The translations under genes and the position numbers were made by a program. From positions 49,087-59,307 of the forward strand of contig NWUY0300002047.1 in assembly GCA_004151065.3 (NCBI GenBank): a DNA stretch of 10,221 bases, given 5' to 3'. The notes under the pieces are model-generated. The model saw only the letters and a program-made list of their open reading frames with translations, had not been told where the DNA came from and searched no databases. Numbering within the stretch: the first letter of the stretch is position 1; each line of letters starts with the position of its first letter. Below are positions 1 through 6,787 of this stretch, piece by piece. This DNA is from Larix sibirica (taxonomy: Eukaryota > Streptophyta > Pinopsida > Pinales > Pinaceae).

Positions 1-1394
1 ATCATTTATTTTACCTTCAATTTCAATCATTGTTGTCTGGTGGTCTGCTTGCTTGTTATCCAAGGCTTCATAAATCTAAGGCATGCTTATGGCTACATCC
101 TCAATTGTAGTGGCCTCTTGTACTTTATGAATGTTGCCCCCTTTGTTTGTTTTCTTTGGACATATTTTTGCGCAATGGTCACCACCACAATTCCAACACT
201 TAATTTGATTTGGTTTGGACATATTTTTGCATAATGGTCACCACCACAATTCCAACACTTAATTTGATTTGGCTGCCTTGACCTTGCATTTTCAGCCATC
301 TTTGATTCACCTGGCTGCTCTTTGGAATATTGAGCTTGATTTCCTCGGGTTTCAAATAGTTTGGGCCCCTTCTTTCTCTGATTCTGCTTGTCTTTAATTT
401 TGCTTTTCCAAGCTTTATGCATGTCATGCTTGCCTTTATTCTACTCATATAGACATTTGGATTTACGGATAGTCTCTTTTAATATGCGGGGTTCATCATA
501 TGAAATTTTATCCCTGTAGATTGATGCCATCCCACTCAAGAACCTTTATATTATCACCTTCTCATCATGAATAAAATCTTCATATTTCAACAATTCCAAG
601 AATCTTCTTTCATATTCCTCCATGGACATGCTCCCAGCTTGAGTTTAAAGAACTCTTGCATCTTCTTATCATAGCATTGATGAGATAAATATTCATGCTT
701 AAAATATTTTTGAAATATGTCCCGGGAAATTTGCCTTTCATCAATTCCTTTCATTTGTTTCAATTTCTCTCACCACGAGTAGGATTTGCCTTGTAAGTTG
801 AATATTGCAATTCTAGCTTCCTGGTTATCTGAATAATTATGTAGCTACATATACTTCTTCATTTCCAGTAACCACATTTCAGCAGTTTCTCCTGTTTTCT
901 CCCCCATTGAAGGTGGGAGGTTTCAGTTTCCAAAGTTCACCCTGTAATGGGTCTTCTTCGTGCCTTCTTTTCCGGTTCTGGTCAAAAAAATAATATGATT
1001 TTTCTTCATAATGCTACTTTTTATAATGTCTCTCACTAGATTTTACCTGAGAGTGTTGCCCCATTTTACTAGCATCTTTGTCCCTAGAGTGATGAAGCCT
1101 CTCTGAATGACTCCTCATAGATTCTCCATGTTCCTCATTTACCAATAATGCAGACACATGGTGCATTTGATTTTGTAGTTGAATCAAATTTTGGAGTACC
1201 TGCATATTCACTTGAGTCTGATGTTCTTGATTATGCAAAAGTCTTTTATTTTCAGTTTGTATCCTTCTCAAGGCTTGGAGCATTTACTTTGCCCCCAATT
1301 CATTATGTTCATTTCTGTGATCATTTGACTATGTTCTATGATCATCATTTCCCATTTCACCGGCCATAATGGACAATTCTGGCTCACTAGCCAT
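1..1394 (-). pseudogene. gag: Decayed Ty3/gypsy gag, running into the start of protease (copy 1)
   Basis: Gag is the structural polyprotein that forms the retrotransposon particle and packages its RNA. The start is taken as the ATG at 1394 (MASEPELSIM), the first ATG after the primer-binding site and in frame with what follows. Visible parts in order: a Gln/Leu/Asn-rich coiled-coil-like stretch (about 1283-1130); a Retrotrans_gag-type domain (about 945-445) with PPTFNG, a WLLEMKKY segment, KYFKHEYLS, EEYERRFLELL and SYDEPRILKE; a basic linker; two CCHC zinc knuckles (257-219 and 198-160, spacing CX2CX3HX4C); then ALDNKQADHQ and IEGKIND, the usual lead-in to the aspartic protease. The D(S/T)G catalytic motif is not reached before position 1. 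In-frame stops lie at 1331-1329, 1286-1284, 1016-1014, 847-845, 772-770, 548-546, 443-441 and 78-76. Frame changes occur near 893-900, near 631-635 and at the knuckle duplication. It is not functional. Ty3/gypsy assignment is secure; the lineage within it is not determined. Confidence 0.92.
155..272 (-). repeat. 59-bp tandem duplication carrying the gag zinc knuckle (copy 1)
   Basis: Units 155-213 and 214-272 are direct repeats with two mismatches (172/231 and 173/232). On the minus strand each encodes one CCHC knuckle, CWNCGGDHYAKICP in the first and the same with Cys for Tyr in the second. The period of 59 is one short of 60, so the second knuckle is out of frame with the first. It follows that either a 60-bp, 20-residue duplication later lost one base, or the duplication was frame-breaking from the start. 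Confidence 0.93.
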
Positions 1395-1659
1395 TTCCCA
1401 CGGTTTGTTTAATAAGTGGGAAATTTGAAATTTTTATGGCAACCTGCAATTTCCGGTTGTGGCTAACAATCTAAAATTCCTCAACTTTTGTCAGTGCCTA
1501 ACAACATAAATATACATATGCATAAAAATTAATTTCCATCATGCATAATAATTTCATTTTGAAAATTTTAAATGGACACACCGAAAAATTTCAACATTAA
1601 AACTATGCTAGTGACATCTAGTCACTACAATTTCCCCAAAGACCAATTATTGAAACCTT
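1395..1659 (-). other. Retrotransposon untranslated leader (copy 1)
   Basis: This is the AT-rich stretch between the primer-binding site and the gag ATG on the minus strand. Its position is that of the 5' untranslated leader, which in LTR elements carries packaging and dimerisation signals. It holds one clear stem-loop at 1609-1627 (annotated separately) and no open frame I would call. The equivalent in copy 2 is 6506-6770, with no differences seen. Confidence 0.7.
1609..1627 (-). other. Leader stem-loop next to the primer-binding site (copy 1)
   Basis: TAGTGAC (1609-1615) pairs perfectly with GTCACTA (1621-1627) across a five-base loop, ATCTA. On the minus strand it lies about 24 bases downstream of the extended primer-binding site. 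The central six stem bases AGTGAC/GTCACT are the same as in the stem-loop at the LTR end (1675-1693). A role in RNA folding or dimerisation is a guess. The copy 2 equivalent is 6720-6738. Confidence 0.6.
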
Positions 1660-1671
1660 GCTCTGATACCA
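1649..1671 (-). promoter_or_regulatory. Primer-binding site for initiator tRNA-Met (copy 1)
   Basis: On the minus strand 1671-1660 reads TGGTATCAGAGC, the standard plant primer-binding site: the complement of the last 12 bases of initiator tRNA-Met, where the tRNA primes minus-strand cDNA synthesis. The match continues into the T-arm: over 1649-1671, 21 of 23 positions agree with the plant tRNA 3' end as I know it, with mismatches at 1659 and 1651. Its orientation fixes the element as reading right to left, in agreement with gag. Confidence 0.92.
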
Positions 1672-1674
1672 CTC

Positions 1675-1693
1675 AGTGACGATCCCCGTCACT
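1675..1693 (-). other. Stem-loop at the LTR inner end (copy 1)
   Basis: AGTGACG (1675-1681) pairs perfectly with CGTCACT (1687-1693) across the loop ATCCC. It spans the presumed LTR/spacer boundary at 1677. Its stem shares AGTGAC/GTCACT with the leader hairpin on the other side of the primer-binding site. The copy 2 equivalent is 6786-6804. Confidence 0.6.
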
Positions 1694-2030
1694 AACACCC
1701 AAAAATGCACCTGAATTTTTTTTATATGCAACTGGGTATAATTAAAACTACATATATATTTTTAAGACTGCTTACTGCATATAATATACACAATCTCCAC
1801 ATGCTACTGAAAATGGTAGTTTTCAGTAGTGGCCCATTCAAATCAGAAAACAGAGACATTACCGGAAGTGCTAACTTTTGGTAGCAACCTTCATACAGAA
1901 TAGGAAACAGGGACACTACCGAAAGTCGGAGTTTTCTATAGCGAACCACACAAAATGGAAAAACAGGGGCGCTACTAAAAGTCATAGTTTTCTGTAGCGA
2001 CCCACACAAGATGGAAAAACAGGGTTTCAA
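1677..2030 (-). mobile_element. 5' LTR, inner portion; outer end not located (copy 1)
   Basis: In plant Ty3/gypsy elements the 5' LTR ends in CA a few bases before the primer-binding site. On the minus strand the LTR would end ...CGTCA at 1677 (plus strand starts TGACGATCC), followed by the five-base spacer 1676-1672. The LTR supplies the element's promoter and polyadenylation signals. The interval given is only the part I attach with reasonable confidence, ending with the tandem hairpin array. The LTR may well run further right, but with the second LTR and target-site duplication missing the outer end cannot be placed. No convincing minus-strand TATA box was chosen. Confidence 0.65.
1804..2027. 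repeat. Four degenerate ~56-bp tandem units, each headed by a stem-loop (copy 1)
   Basis: Units 1804-1858, 1859-1915, 1916-1971 and 1972-2027 (55-57 bp) align as CTAC-GAAAGT, a variable loop, a TTTTC-GTAG arm, then a tail with GGAAAACAGGG-like sequence. In unit 1 the head is a perfect 10-bp inverted repeat, CTACTGAAAA (1804-1813) with TTTTCAGTAG (1820-1829). Unit 2 pairs over 11 bp (1859-1869 with 1874-1884) if plus-strand G-U pairs are allowed; units 3 and 4 keep the stem with two-base internal mismatches. The array lies about 130 bp inside the LTR from its inner end. The long minus-strand open frame over it (2030-1722) is best explained by the repeats. Confidence 0.88.
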
Positions 2031-2689
2031 GAAACCTGTCCATAAGGAATTCCCATTTCACAAGGGCCAATATTCACTCTTGAACTCAGTTAACACACGG
2101 ATTTGCATCCGATACCACTAATGCTAATGCTCTATGTGCACCATGAACTTGAGATATCCTTCAAGTTATAAAAGAGATTAATGACGCGAAGGCTACGGGT
2201 AACCAATGGTCTTAGGCCTGTTCTTAAATATTATTCAACTCCTGAGTTCAAATATTCCCAATTTCATATTAAACCATGATATACTAAAACGTTTTGCTAT
2301 TATTCAAGCTAGGTGGTTTCAACATTTCTTCAATCATATTGTGTGTATACAATGGAGTTGGCCTTCTACAAGATATTCAAATGACGCATAGCTAAACCGG
2401 AGACAAACTTCTAAGGAAAAATACTACCAGAAAAGTATATATCCGTTCAACGCTTTGGTTAAGAAACCATTAGCTAGGACATTCTAACAGTGGTTTTCCA
2501 TTGCATTTTTCTCTAAGCATGGTCACAGAATTTCTGCAAGAATTTTAATCCTCACAACGATCCATACTGAATATTTTTCATGTAACATAGACTCTTATGA
2601 AAGATTATAGATTGGTTACAATTAAGCATTCAAATTGCAAGAAATGGATAAAACAGAGCAGGGCACACTCTTAACATAACTTAACTTAA
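2031..2689. other. AT-rich non-coding stretch (copy 1; copy 2 at 7142-7800)
   Basis: I see no gene here. One small perfect inverted repeat is present, CGGAT TTGC ATCCG (2098-2111). The plus-strand open frame at 2206-2391 lacks recognisable motifs. The stretch may be outer LTR or flank. Confidence 0.5.
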
Positions 2690-3021
2690 CAATTGGCTAC
2701 AGGAAAATCAAATTCTACTCCTCATAAACAAACAGAGCTACAGAAATTTGAATTGGATTTTGTGTTTGACAAAAGTGAACGTCCTAAGAATGTCCAGAAC
2801 TTAATCAACAGGAATAATGTTTCTGAAAGACTTCTTTGGCACCTTTTGCTAAGCATTTTGCATATAGTGTTGATAATGAGTCTTGAACAAAGGAATTGGC
2901 AAAGGAACCTACAGCGATTTCATATGCCTTCAATGACTTGGAGATTCAATACAAGAAAATTCTGAATAGGCATTGGGCTTAGCAAGTGAACATTCTGACA
3001 ACTGGATTTCTCAAGACTTGA
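2690..3021 (+). other. Possible decayed coding fragment, unidentified (copy 1; copy 2 at 7801-8132)
   Basis: Two plus-strand frames look faintly protein-like. Frame A is open from 2690 to a TGA at 2963-2965 and includes KFELDFVFDKSERPKNVQNL, but has no ATG near its start (a stop lies at 2687-2689). Frame B, starting after a TGA at 2824-2826, reads APFAKHFAYSVDNES, TGA (2884), then KELAKEPTAISYAFNDLEIQ, TAG (2980), then TGA (3019). The switch from frame A to B near 2830-2850 could be a frameshift in a captured gene fragment. I do not recognise the protein. Chance opening in AT-rich DNA is an equally fair reading. Confidence 0.2.
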
Positions 3022-3316
3022 GAATTTGGCAAAAGAGTGAATCTCGCTTCTATAATAAACTTGGATAGTTAACACCATAACAGTTTCCAATTTCACATTT
3101 GACTTTATAATTAGTCATACTAGATTCCCAGTTTTCATAAAGGATTTGGTGTTATCACTTCTACCCAATCTCAAGTTTTCCCAAGACCTAGAAAATGAAT
3201 ACACATAAATCCTCTATTATTTAAGGCTTGGAATGCAACACTTCCATCCTTTTGATTGTTATATAAAATTTATGCATGCTATGAATATATATATTATCAA
3301 CACAATCCAAGCATGA
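3022..3316. other. AT-rich non-coding stretch with short AT runs (copy 1; copy 2 at 8133-8427)
   Basis: I see no gene, only short alternating AT runs around 3284-3296, too short to call a microsatellite. Confidence 0.5.
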
Positions 3317-3951
3317 GAGGTTGTGCCCTCATTCTCCGAGCAAATGGACAATATATACATATATTTCAAATACCAATAATGCAATAGCCACGGCTACACC
3401 CTTCAGAAGGGTTCGCACTCACTTATTATTTACCAAGAAAACTATATAATTTTACAAGCAATCCAAAGAGCCACTGCTCAAAACAATTAAAGAAAATTAA
3501 CTTCCTATAGAAAAGGCAATGCCTTCATCATTTGGTTTCCCTACAACACAATAAACAATAATCTAACTTTAAGGGAAAGACAATGCCCTTCAAGCGTTAT
3601 CAAATGAATAGATAGATGCCAACCAAAAAGAGAAGGCAATTCCCTCCAAGCAACAGTCAATCTAGGAGAGGGTAGATGCTCTCCCACTCAACTCCAATAA
3701 GAAGGTAAATATATATAATATATCATGGCAACAAGCTTGCAACCAAATGCAAGAAGGATTGGAGTTGTGCCCTTCTCCTCCATACACATGTAATATGCAA
3801 AAACCAAAAAAAACATGCCCCTCATCAAACACCAACATTATATATAAATGTAAATACAAAAGCAAAAGGTCACGCCCTTTTCATCCATTAATAAATAAAC
3901 AGTGAATTTTCAAACCAGGGAAAAGTGTGCCCTGTAAGAGGGTTGCCCTCT
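3317..3951. repeat. Dispersed series of short GGG/CCC-type hairpins (copy 1)
   Basis: At least nine short inverted repeats of similar composition stand out in otherwise AT-rich DNA: 3317-3330 (GAGG/CCTC), 3398-3412 (ACCCTTC/GAAGGGT), 3513-3525 (AAGGCA/TGCCTT), 3571-3590 (AAGGG/CCCTT), 3665-3684 (GGAGAG/CTCTCC), 3752-3776 (AGAAGG/CCTTCT), 3864-3881 (AAAAGG/CCTTTT), 3916-3934 (CAGGG/CCCTG) and 3937-3951 (AGAGGG/CCCTCT). Weak members lie near 3633-3646 and 3815. Many share a right arm like TGCCCTTC followed by an A/C-rich spacer, suggesting a decayed tandem family with arms that changed together. I cannot name the family. No gene is visible across this stretch. Confidence 0.65.
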
Positions 3952-4003
3952 CATCATCTGCATTTAGTATTAATTAATAAATAAGGAAGTGTAAACAATA
4001 TGA

Positions 4004-4059
4004 AATTAATTCATTCCACAGAATATGACAGAATTAATTCATTCCACGGAACATAACAG
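4004..4059. repeat. 28-bp tandem duplication (copy 1; copy 2 at 9115-9170)
   Basis: Units 4004-4031 and 4032-4059 both start AATTAATTCATTCCAC and differ at three positions (4020/4048, 4024/4052, 4027/4055). A further AATTAATT follows at 4061, the start of a partial third unit. Confidence 0.9.
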
Positions 4060-4190
4060 AAATTAATTAGGCAAAACAATTGAATTCAAATCATAATTGG
4101 ATTTCCATCAATTTCCCAAGAACATTAACTTGTAATAGAAATTTCTGCAGAAAATTTATCTAAAATTTGCTTGAATGGTGTATCTAGCTA

Positions 4191-4385
4191 CCTGTGAGGC
4201 ATGCTCCTCCTAGCCATAGGCACATTGAGCCCCAATACTCTCAACGCAGATGCCACCCCGAAGCTAGGACCAAGAAATTCACCAAGACCACTCAAGATTT
4301 TTCCCTGAAACAACTGAGCATTCACCCAATCCCACACCAGCAGCAAAAATTCAAGGAATAAAACCAGAACATGGCTACAACCAAT
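4191..4385 (-). other. Exon-like open segment, unidentified (copy 1; copy 2 at 9302-9496)
   Basis: On the minus strand this is open for 65 codons between a TGA (4388-4386) and a TAG (4190-4188). It reads a hydrophobic stretch (VLFLEFLLLVWDWV), then GKILSGLGEFLGPSFG and ALRVLGLNVPMARRSMPHR. The second part is bounded by a plausible acceptor (TTTCAG ending at 4305) and donor (CACAG|GTAGCT at 4192/4191), giving a 113-nt exon. By hand count 4201-4260 is about 57% G+C, well above its surroundings. Against this, the plus strand is also open here, there is no early ATG, and I found no matching flanking exons. The protein is not recognised. Confidence 0.25.
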
Positions 4386-4722
4386 TCAATTTTAAATATT
4401 GCAATCCTTCTCCCAATGTAAATTCATCAAGCACAGCCATGGATCAACCCATACATACGCACCATGACATCAATGCCAAAATTTCTACTAAAAAAGACCA
4501 ACACCAACCACCATTCTTTGGTCATTGCTCACAGGCAGAGTCACCCAACCTCCACCAATAATGAGCAAAATCGTATGGTTTTAACAAGGTTTTAGGCTTC
4601 AAATTTTTCTCTGGTAGTTCGTACCATTCAATTTCTAGAGCTTGGTTTCCAAAAGTGTTAGGGTACACATGTAATCGAATTTCCTCCTCCAACCTTAGTT
4701 TTGTTTTGCATGAAACTTTTGA
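4386..4722. other. Non-coding stretch holding most differences between copies (copy 1; copy 2 at 9497-9833)
   Basis: The minus-strand open frame 4758-4522 lacks an ATG start (it opens on GTG), shows no motif I know, and all seven substitutions between copies in it change amino acids (six residues). I treat it as non-coding. One of these changes also removes a plus-strand stop at 4593-4595, creating a longer open frame only in copy 2 (9575-9772), again without recognisable content. Confidence 0.5.
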
Positions 4723-4732
4723 CCCACGTGGG
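4723..4732. promoter_or_regulatory. G-box palindrome (copy 1; copy 2 at 9834-9843)
   Basis: CCCACGTGGG is a perfect 10-bp palindrome with the CACGTG core bound by plant bZIP and bHLH factors. A plus-strand TATAAAA lies at 4859-4865, but no gene follows it. If the LTR extends this far, the site would lie in its upstream (U3) part. Chance occurrence cannot be excluded. Confidence 0.3.
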
Positions 4733-4993
4733 CTCTCTCCCAAGAGACCACCACCCACTCATATGAATTGGTCACTTAAGCACCCACTTAGGTTCTAAGC
4801 CATGATTAAGGCTTAAACAAAGTTTAAGGGGATTTAAAAAAGGATTACTTTTAAACATATAAAAGTCACTTTTTGGCTTTTAAGACCAGGGTCATCTAAC
4901 TTGGCTCGTGGGTCCTCTCCATAACCCCTTACTCTCGTTGGTGAATGAATTGGTCCACCATACTCTTTTAGCGCTCCGCCTCATGTGCAACCA
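4733..4993. other. Non-coding stretch, no gene seen (copy 1; copy 2 at 9844-10104)
   Basis: Moderately AT-rich sequence with no open frame, hairpin or repeat that I would call. Confidence 0.5.
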
Positions 4994-5037
4994 GTTATGT
5001 GTTTTTAATTATCAAGTTATATGTTTTTAATTATCAA
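4994..5037. repeat. 22-bp tandem duplication (copy 1; copy 2 at 10105-10148)
   Basis: Units 4994-5015 and 5016-5037 (GTTAT-TGTTTTTAATTATCAA) differ at one base (4999 g, 5021 a). They lie about 70 bp from the end of the 5110-bp unit. Confidence 0.92.
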
Positions 5038-5110
5038 ATAAAACTATGCATGTAGATGGTCACATGTTCCAGCCTACAGGCTACTTAGCTTAATATTTAC
5101 AACATGTACA

Positions 5111-5111
5111 N
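5111..5111. other. Single undetermined base at the copy junction
   Basis: This is the only n in the window and it lies exactly between the two 5110-bp copies. Copy 1 ends in aacatgtaca and copy 2 begins atcatttatt. A lone n at this exact place looks like a scaffold gap placeholder rather than a base-calling failure, so physical continuity of the two copies is not demonstrated. Confidence 0.9.
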
Positions 5112-6505
5112 ATCATTTATTTTACCTTCAATTTCAATCATTGTTGTCTGGTGGTCTGCTTGCTTGTTATCCAAGGCTTCATAAATCTAAGGCATGCTTA
5201 TGGCTACATCCTCAATTGTAGTGGCCTCTTGTACTTTATGAATGTTGCCCCCTTTGTTTGTTTTCTTTGGACATATTTTTGCGCAATGGTCACCACCACA
5301 ATTCCAACACTTAATTTGATTTGGTTTGGACATATTTTTGCATAATGGTCACCACCACAATTCCAACACTTAATTTGATTTGGCTGCCTTGACCTTGCAT
5401 TTTCAGCCATCTTTGATTCACCTGGCTGCTCTTTGGAATATTGAGCTTGATTTCCTCGGGTTTCAAATAGTTTGGGCCCCTTCTTTCTCTGATTCTGCTT
5501 GTCTTTAATTTTGCTTTTCCAAGCTTTATGCATGTCATGCTTGCCTTTATTCTACTCATATAGACATTTGGATTTACGGATAGTCTCTTTTAATATGCGG
5601 GGTTCATCATATGAAATTTTATCCCTGTAGATTGATGCCATCCCACTCAAGAACCTTTATATTATCACCTTCTCATCATGAATAAAATCTTCATATTTCA
5701 ACAATTCCAAGAATCTTCTTTCATATTCCTCCATGGACATGCTCCCAGCTTGAGTTTAAAGAACTCTTGCATCTTCTTATCATAGCATTGATGAGATAAA
5801 TATTCATGCTTAAAATATTTTTGAAATATGTCCCGGGAAATTTGCCTTTCATCAATTCCTTTCATTTGTTTCAATTTCTCTCACCACGAGTAGGATTTGC
5901 CTTGTAAGTTGAATATTGCAATTCTAGCTTCCTGGTTATCTGAATAATTATGTAGCTACATATACTTCTTCATTTCCAGTAACCACATTTCAGCAGTTTC
6001 TCCTGTTTTCTCCCCCATTGAAGGTGGGAGGTTTCAGTTTCCAAAGTTCACCCTGTAATGGGTCTTCTTCGTGCCTTCTTTTCCGGTTCTGGTCAAAAAA
6101 ATAATATGATTTTTCTTCATAATGCTACTTTTTATAATGTCTCTCACTAGATTTTACCTGAGAGTGTTGCCCCATTTTACTAGCATCTTTGTCCCTAGAG
6201 TGATGAAGCCTCTCTGAATGACTCCTCATAGATTCTCCATGTTCCTCATTTACCAATAATGCAGACACATGGTGCATTTGATTTTGTAGTTGAATCAAAT
6301 TTTGGAGTACCTGCATATTCACTTGAGTCTGATGTTCTTGATTATGCAAAAGTCTTTTATTTTCAGTTTGTATCCTTCTCAAGGCTTGGAGCATTTACTT
6401 TGCCCCCAATTCATTATGTTCATTTCTGTGATCATTTGACTATGTTCTATGATCATCATTTCCCATTTCACCGGCCATAATGGACAATTCTGGCTCACTA
6501 GCCAT
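5112..6505 (-). pseudogene. gag: Decayed Ty3/gypsy gag, running into the start of protease (copy 2)
   Basis: I saw no difference from the gag of copy 1 over its whole length: same ATG (6505), same coiled-coil, Retrotrans_gag and double zinc-knuckle regions, same in-frame stops (6442-6440, 6397-6395, 6127-6125, 5958-5956, 5883-5881, 5659-5657, 5554-5552, 5189-5187) and same frame changes. Because the disabling lesions are shared, the element was already dead before the two copies arose. The coding region ends at 5112 against the n; beyond it (5110 leftward) the minus strand does not continue into a protease, so the pol part is missing here too. Confidence 0.92.
5266..5383 (-). repeat. 59-bp tandem duplication carrying the gag zinc knuckle (copy 2)
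   Basis: This has the same two units as copy 1 (5266-5324 and 5325-5383) with the same two internal mismatches. The knuckle duplication therefore predates the 5.1-kb duplication. Confidence 0.93.
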
Positions 6506-6759
6506 TTCCCACGGTTTGTTTAATAAGTGGGAAATTTGAAATTTTTATGGCAACCTGCAATTTCCGGTTGTGGCTAACAATCTAAAATTCCTCAACTTTT
6601 GTCAGTGCCTAACAACATAAATATACATATGCATAAAAATTAATTTCCATCATGCATAATAATTTCATTTTGAAAATTTTAAATGGACACACCGAAAAAT
6701 TTCAACATTAAAACTATGCTAGTGACATCTAGTCACTACAATTTCCCCAAAGACCAATT

Positions 6760-6782
6760 ATTGAAACCTTGCTCTGATACCA
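6760..6782 (-). promoter_or_regulatory. Primer-binding site for initiator tRNA-Met (copy 2)
   Basis: No difference from copy 1; the 12-base core is at 6771-6782 and gag follows on the minus strand. Confidence 0.92.
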
Positions 6783-6787
6783 CTCAG

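Larger units (their letters stand above)
1..5110. repeat. Long direct repeat, copy 1 (5110 bp)
   Basis: Bases 1-5110 recur from 5112 onward with a constant offset of 5111. Comparing line by line I found ten substitutions and no length change: 1750 a/g, 1768 c/t, 2039 t/g, 4593 t/c, 4604 t/g, 4609 c/a, 4612 t/c, 4613 g/a, 4628 t/c and 4661 g/a (copy 1/copy 2). That is about 0.2% divergence overall, with seven of the ten inside 69 bp. Homopolymers and AT-rich runs are the same length in both copies. The unit holds an LTR-retrotransposon 5' fragment on the minus strand plus AT-rich non-coding DNA. Whether it is a genuine tandem duplication or two assembled versions of one locus cannot be told from the sequence. 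Confidence 0.97.

Noticed and set aside
40-234. Plus-strand open frame of 64 codons
   Set aside because: It is antisense to the zinc-knuckle and protease lead-in of gag.
1148-1369. Plus-strand open frame of 73 codons
   Set aside because: It is antisense to the coiled-coil part of gag.
1649-1671. The plus strand reads like the 3' end of initiator tRNA-Met, ending in CCA
   Set aside because: The sequence to its left does not form D, anticodon or acceptor arms. Placement between an LTR end and gag explains it as a primer-binding site.
1722-2030. 102-codon minus-strand open frame with internal similarity
   Set aside because: Its repeated residues come from the ~56-bp tandem units; it lies in the LTR and shows no known domain.
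3662-3865. Minus-strand open frame of 67 codons
   Set aside because: It lies in the hairpin series, has no motif, and has a low-complexity composition typical of AT-rich non-coding DNA.
3317-3951. A CRISPR-like array of spaced repeats
   Set aside because: The motifs differ from one another, spacing is irregular, no direct repeat is conserved, and the window is plant retrotransposon DNA.
4522-4758. Minus-strand open frame of 78 codons with charged, plausible composition
   Set aside because: It has no ATG start, no recognisable domain, and every difference between copies changes an amino acid, so there is no sign of constraint.
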